A stretch of DNA of 64,000 nt, from contig NZ_JAGGLR010000015.1 in the NCBI RefSeq assembly GCF_017874715.1, positions 186,001 through 250,000 on the forward strand. The letters run 5' to 3'. Shown piece after piece: positions 60,886-64,000 of this stretch. The stretch comes from Streptomyces iranensis. Its GTDB lineage: Bacteria > Actinomycetota > Actinomycetes > Streptomycetales > Streptomycetaceae. Each line of letters opens with the position of its first letter. Positions within the stretch are counted from its first letter, which is position 1. Both the position numbers and the translations under genes were made by a program. Under the pieces are notes generated by a model, which saw nothing but the letters and a program-made list of their open reading frames with translations, was not told the origin of the DNA and ran no database searches.

Positions 60886-62754
60886 GTGACGCAAACGACC
60901 GATCGCAGCCCGTCGGTGTCCGCACGCGACCGCTCAGCGCCCCGGCGCTCCTCCGCCATCAGGGAGGCGTTCCTCGGCGGTGTGGTCGCCGCGGGGCTCG
61001 GCCTCGGCACGCTCGCCGTGGTCGTACTGCTGCTGTGGATCACTTCCTCGTCCCCCGAGAGCAGCCCCGACGGGGCCCTGCACGTCGCCGCCGACCTGTG
61101 GCTGCTCGGCCATGGCGCCGACCTCGTGCGCACCGAGACGCTCTCCGGCCACACCGCGCCCGTCGGGCTGACCCCGCTGCTGCTCAGCCTGGTGCCGTGC
61201 TGGCTGCTCTACCGGGCCGCTCAGCACGCCGTCTACCAGGCGGAGCCCGACGAGGGCGAGGGGCAGTGGGTGCCCGAGGAGTCCGTCGTCGATCCGCGCA
61301 CCGCCTTCGCCTGGGTGACCGGCGGCTATCTGCTGGTGGGCACCGCCGCCGCGGTGTACGCCGCGACCGGGCCGCTGCGTGTCGATCCGCTCAGCGCGTT
61401 GCTGCATCTGCCGGTCGTCGCCGGGGCCATCGCCGCCGTCGGTGTGTGGACGGCCGACGGACGGTTCCCGCTCCGGCCGCCGGGGCGGGTGAGCGAGAGA
61501 CTGCGGCGGCTCCCCGGAGCCGGATGGACCGTAAGGACGGCGGCGTCCCTGGCCGCGCGCAGCTGGTGCCGGCGCCGCCGGCTGACCGCCGCGCTACGGG
61601 CCGGGACCAGCGGTCTCGTCGTCCTTCTCGGCAGCGGTGCGCTCCTTACGGCGACGTCGATGCTGAGCCACGCGGGCGCCGTGCAGGTGACGTTCCTCAA
61701 CCTCAGCGATGTGTGGTCGGGGCGGTTCGCGGTGCTCCTGGTGAGCCTGGCGCTGCTGCCGAACGCGATCGTCTGGGGCGCCGCGTACGGGGTCGGGGCG
61801 GGGTTCACGGTGGGCGGCGGCAGTGTGGTCGCGCCGCTGGGCATCACCTCCTACCCCCAGCTGCCGCACTTTCCCCTGGTCGCCGCGCTGCCCACGGACG
61901 GCTCCGGCGGTCCGCTGGTCTGGCTCACGGGGATCGCGGCCGGGGCGTCGGTGGCCTGGTTCATCGGGATCGCGGCGGTGCGGCGGCCCGGCAAGGGCGA
62001 GCCCAGGCCGCCCTGGGGCTGGGCCGAGACGCTCGTGCTCGCCGCGCTGGCGGCGGTCGGCTGCGCGGTCGCGATGGCACTGCTGGCCGGGGTCTCGGGC
62101 GGACCGCTGGGCATTGGCATCCTCGCCGACCTCGGCCCGAGCTGGTGGCGCACGGGCATGATCACGCTGGCCTGGACGGGAGTGATCGGGGTGCCGGGCG
62201 CGATGGTGCTGCGCTGGTACCGGCTGTGCGTCCCCACCAGGGCCTCCTGGCCGGAATGGAAGGCGGCGCGGGCGGAGCGCCGGACGGCGCGCGCGCAGGC
62301 CCGTACGGCGGCCAGGGAGACCCGTACGGAGGCCAAGGCCGCCCGTGCGGCACGGGCCGCGGCCGAGGCGGAGGCACGGGCGGCGGCGCTGCCCACGGTG
62401 TCGCCCATGGAGTCGGCCGAGGTGCGCGAGGCGATGGCCGAGCCGTGGTGGCAGTGGCTGCGCCCCGGGGCGTCGGGCGCCGACCGCAAGCGGAACCGTA
62501 AGGCGGGACCCGGTGCCGGTGCGGAGGCGGGACGGGAGACCGGACGCGAAACCGGTGTGGGCACGATGGCCGGGCTCGCGACTCCCGCGGGCACCCCGGA
62601 CGCCACCGGGGCGGCCCGCCCGCGCCGCTGGGCGCTGAGCCGGAAGCGCGCGCCCGAGCCGCAGCCGCCCACCGAGTCCCAGCCCGCCCCGGACCCCCTG
62701 CTCGCGGAGCCCTCGCCGCCGTCCCCGCCGGACGACGCCCGCCGCGAACCGTAA
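60886..62754 (+). CDS. Polytopic membrane protein (DUF6350-like)
   Basis: The 622-residue protein has about nine or ten TM helices between residues 25 and 445 (e.g. AFLGGVVAAGLGLGTLAVVVLLLW; FAVLLVSLALLPNAIVWGAAYGVGAGF). A long cytoplasmic Arg/Ala-rich helical tail (RAERRTARAQARTAARETRTE) and a disordered Pro-rich end follow. It resembles the DUF6350 family that in Streptomyces precedes purN/purH; function is unknown. GTG 60886 has no strong ribosome binding site. An AT-richer promoter-like stretch lies at 60840-60875. Confidence 0.85.
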   Translation: MTQTTDRSPSVSARDRSAPRRSSAIREAFLGGVVAAGLGLGTLAVVVLLLWITSSSPESSPDGALHVAADLWLLGHGADLVRTETLSGHTAPVGLTPLLLSLVPCWLLYRAAQHAVYQAEPDEGEGQWVPEESVVDPRTAFAWVTGGYLLVGTAAAVYAATGPLRVDPLSALLHLPVVAGAIAAVGVWTADGRFPLRPPGRVSERLRRLPGAGWTVRTAASLAARSWCRRRRLTAALRAGTSGLVVLLGSGALLTATSMLSHAGAVQVTFLNLSDVWSGRFAVLLVSLALLPNAIVWGAAYGVGAGFTVGGGSVVAPLGITSYPQLPHFPLVAALPTDGSGGPLVWLTGIAAGASVAWFIGIAAVRRPGKGEPRPPWGWAETLVLAALAAVGCAVAMALLAGVSGGPLGIGILADLGPSWWRTGMITLAWTGVIGVPGAMVLRWYRLCVPTRASWPEWKAARAERRTARAQARTAARETRTEAKAARAARAAAEAEARAAALPTVSPMESAEVREAMAEPWWQWLRPGASGADRKRNRKAGPGAGAEAGRETGRETGVGTMAGLATPAGTPDATGAARPRRWALSRKRAPEPQPPTESQPAPDPLLAEPSPPSPPDDARREP

Positions 62755-62767
62755 GCGCGAACCGTAA

Positions 62768-62810
62768 GGCGGACGGCGAGCGGGCGGCGAGCGGGCGCGA
62801 GCTGTCCGCC
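62768..62810. terminator. Possible terminator between convergent membrane-protein genes
   Basis: GGCGGAC (62768-62774) and GTCCGCC (62804-62810) can pair across a 29-base loop containing two copies of GGCGAGCGGGC, between convergent stops at 62754 and 62828. It is weak compared with the other terminators. Confidence 0.35.
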
Positions 62811-62827
62811 GTGCGGGCTCGGCGCCG

Positions 62828-63661
62828 TCAGTCCTGCGTGCTCAGCAGGGGGCGGAGCTGCTCGGGGAGCAAGGTTTCGCAGTCGTGGCGCGAGGTCTGC
62901 GTAAGGGCGTCGTCCACGCAGGTGTAGTAGTCGCTGTAGACGACCTGGAAGCTGAACGTCGCCGCGACGATCGCGAGCGCGAGCCCGCCCGTCACCAGAC
63001 CGCTGATCGCCGCCGTCGACTGCGGCTTCGCCGGGCCGCTGCCGGGCGCGGGCAGCGCCGCCCGTGCGGCGCCCGGAGGCGGGGGCGGGGCGTTCAGGGG
63101 CGCGGCCGCGGCCGGGGACGGCGCCGTACGGCGCGGCTTGGCCCGCAGCGAGCTGATGCCCCAGTACAGGGCCAGCACCCCGAGCAGCAGCGAGATCTGC
63201 GGCAGGCTGAAGAGCGCGAAGAAGAACGCCCACATGCCCGACAGCAGCGCGTACCGGGCGCGCCGCTGGGCCGGGTCGTTGGGGTCCCAGCGCGGGCCGC
63301 CGGGCCCGCTGGGGCCGGCGGGGCGGTTGGAGCCCGGGGCGCCGCCGAAGCCGCCGCTCTGGCGACCGGGCTGGCGGCTGCTCCACTGGCTGCCCCAGGC
63401 CGGGGGCTGCTGCGGCTGCTGACCACTCTGGTCGCCGTCCGGCTCGTCCTGGCCTTCCTGGGTCCCTGGGCGGCCCTCGCCGCTCTCGCCGCCGGAGCCG
63501 TCCGGCCGGTGGCGGGGCTGCCAGGGCCGGTCCGGCCTGCCCTCGGGCGGCGGGGCGAACGGATTGTCCTCGCGCTGGTCCCCGCTCGGCCCGCCGGGGG
63601 CGGGGGAGGACGAGGAGGACGACGACTGCTGCTCCCGGAGCAGCGGCGTCGTACGCGACAT
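62828..63661 (-). CDS. Two-TM protein with disordered N-terminus
   Basis: The 277-residue protein has a disordered, Ser/Pro/Gly/Gln-rich N-terminus (1-125), a hydrophobic pair around 140-170 (ALLSGMWAFFFALFSLPQISLLLGVLALYWGI), a Pro/Ala linker and a second TM helix near 215-240 (ISGLVTGGLALAIVAATFSFQVVY). A short outer tail with two cysteines (YTCVDDAL ... HDCETLL) follows. It resembles DUF4190-type membrane proteins. ATG 63661 is chosen because GAGG lies nine bases upstream; an ATG at 63676 is possible. Function is unknown. Confidence 0.8.
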   Translation of the reverse strand: MSRTTPLLREQQSSSSSSSPAPGGPSGDQREDNPFAPPPEGRPDRPWQPRHRPDGSGGESGEGRPGTQEGQDEPDGDQSGQQPQQPPAWGSQWSSRQPGRQSGGFGGAPGSNRPAGPSGPGGPRWDPNDPAQRRARYALLSGMWAFFFALFSLPQISLLLGVLALYWGISSLRAKPRRTAPSPAAAAPLNAPPPPPGAARAALPAPGSGPAKPQSTAAISGLVTGGLALAIVAATFSFQVVYSDYYTCVDDALTQTSRHDCETLLPEQLRPLLSTQD

Positions 63662-64000
63662 GCGGGCGCGCCTCATCGCCGCCCCCGGGCCTGGGCGGAG
63701 GGCGGAGTGAGGCGATGAGCCGCGCGGCGGCGTCGGTCCGGCATGTGGAGTGTGTCTTCCCCTTGTGTCGTCGTCCTGCACGCCGGGGCGGGTACGGCCT
63801 GGTGCCGTACGACGCGGGTACGGCCGGTGCCGTACGGCTCGGGGCGCGGGCACGGCGGTCGTTCCCACGGCGTCAGTGGCGTCAGTTGCATTCGCAGTCC
63901 AGACGCTACCTCCCGTGCCCGCCCCCGTCCCCTGGGGGCCGCTTCGTGTGCCGGTATCGTTGCTGACGGTCGGCGGCTTCGTAGAGTTCCCCGGAATTGA
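63662..64000. other. Non-coding right edge
   Basis: The last 339 bases contain no supported gene. GGTGCCGTACG occurs twice (about 63800 and 63828), and an AT-richer stretch lies near 63880-63895. The region may be the divergent control region of the gene beyond the edge, but no start codon with a ribosome binding site is visible. Confidence 0.5.

Overview
This 64 kb window is a contiguous piece of a very GC-rich actinomycete chromosome, almost certainly Streptomyces. The signs are strong G/C bias at third codon positions, many GTG and some TTG starts, 4-base ATGA/GTGA/TTGA stop-start overlaps, several one-TM Ser/Thr kinases, a sortase-anchored LAETG protein, an MmyB-type regulator and a guaA ... 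pcrA ... sucCD gene order that I recall from Streptomyces cores. A 28-bp intergenic repeat suggests, weakly, the hygroscopicus/violaceusniger group. No tRNA, rRNA, CRISPR array, prophage or insertion sequence was seen.

0-11.4 kb: the end of an unknown gene, purU, a coupled sigma factor/zinc-finger anti-sigma pair beside an anti-anti-sigma (STAS) gene, a NarL-type two-component pair, an XRE-TPR regulator divergent from a prolyl aminopeptidase with a palindrome between them, and a secreted M64 metallopeptidase closed by a classical terminator.

11.4-32 kb: an intergenic repeat block, two Ser/Thr kinases, a succinate-semialdehyde dehydrogenase/GMC oxidoreductase pair, a cell-wall-anchored protein, chorismate mutase divergent from guaA, a class II aldolase, two membrane proteins, a third Ser/Thr kinase and a PspC-domain envelope-stress module with its own two-component system. 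Upstream of chorismate mutase I see a promoter, a leader peptide with Phe-Val-Phe-Thr-Tyr, and a terminator hairpin whose arm can pair with the leader: a candidate attenuator.

32-46 kb: an MmyB-type regulator divergent from a short-chain dehydrogenase, a second dehydrogenase, a homoserine-dehydrogenase-like protein, then a peptidoglycan-remodelling group (two NlpC/P60 hydrolases, an L,D-transpeptidase, an M23 peptidase). One NlpC/P60 gene carries a ydaO-type c-di-AMP riboswitch whose 3' end is the ribosome binding site. pcrA lies in the middle of this group and a lipase-like hydrolase follows.

46-56 kb: an orphan B12-binding mutase subunit, then two divergent operons: SWIM zinc finger + DUF5691-like protein on the minus strand, and MoxR ATPase + DUF5682-like protein + VWA protein on the plus strand. 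The intergenic region holds back-to-back copies of the actinobacterial LexA-independent DNA-damage (PafBC/RecA-NDp) promoter motif, and pcrA has a third copy. The cluster therefore looks like a DNA-damage-inducible chaperone/chelatase-type system of unknown function.

56-64 kb: two secreted or membrane-attached low-complexity proteins (one ending in about 16 heptads of the LPADLPQ type), sucC-sucD with a CRP-like operator upstream, a polytopic DUF6350-type membrane protein and a small two-TM protein.

Gene calls rest on reading the translations. Regulatory calls rest on motifs found by eye and are graded accordingly.
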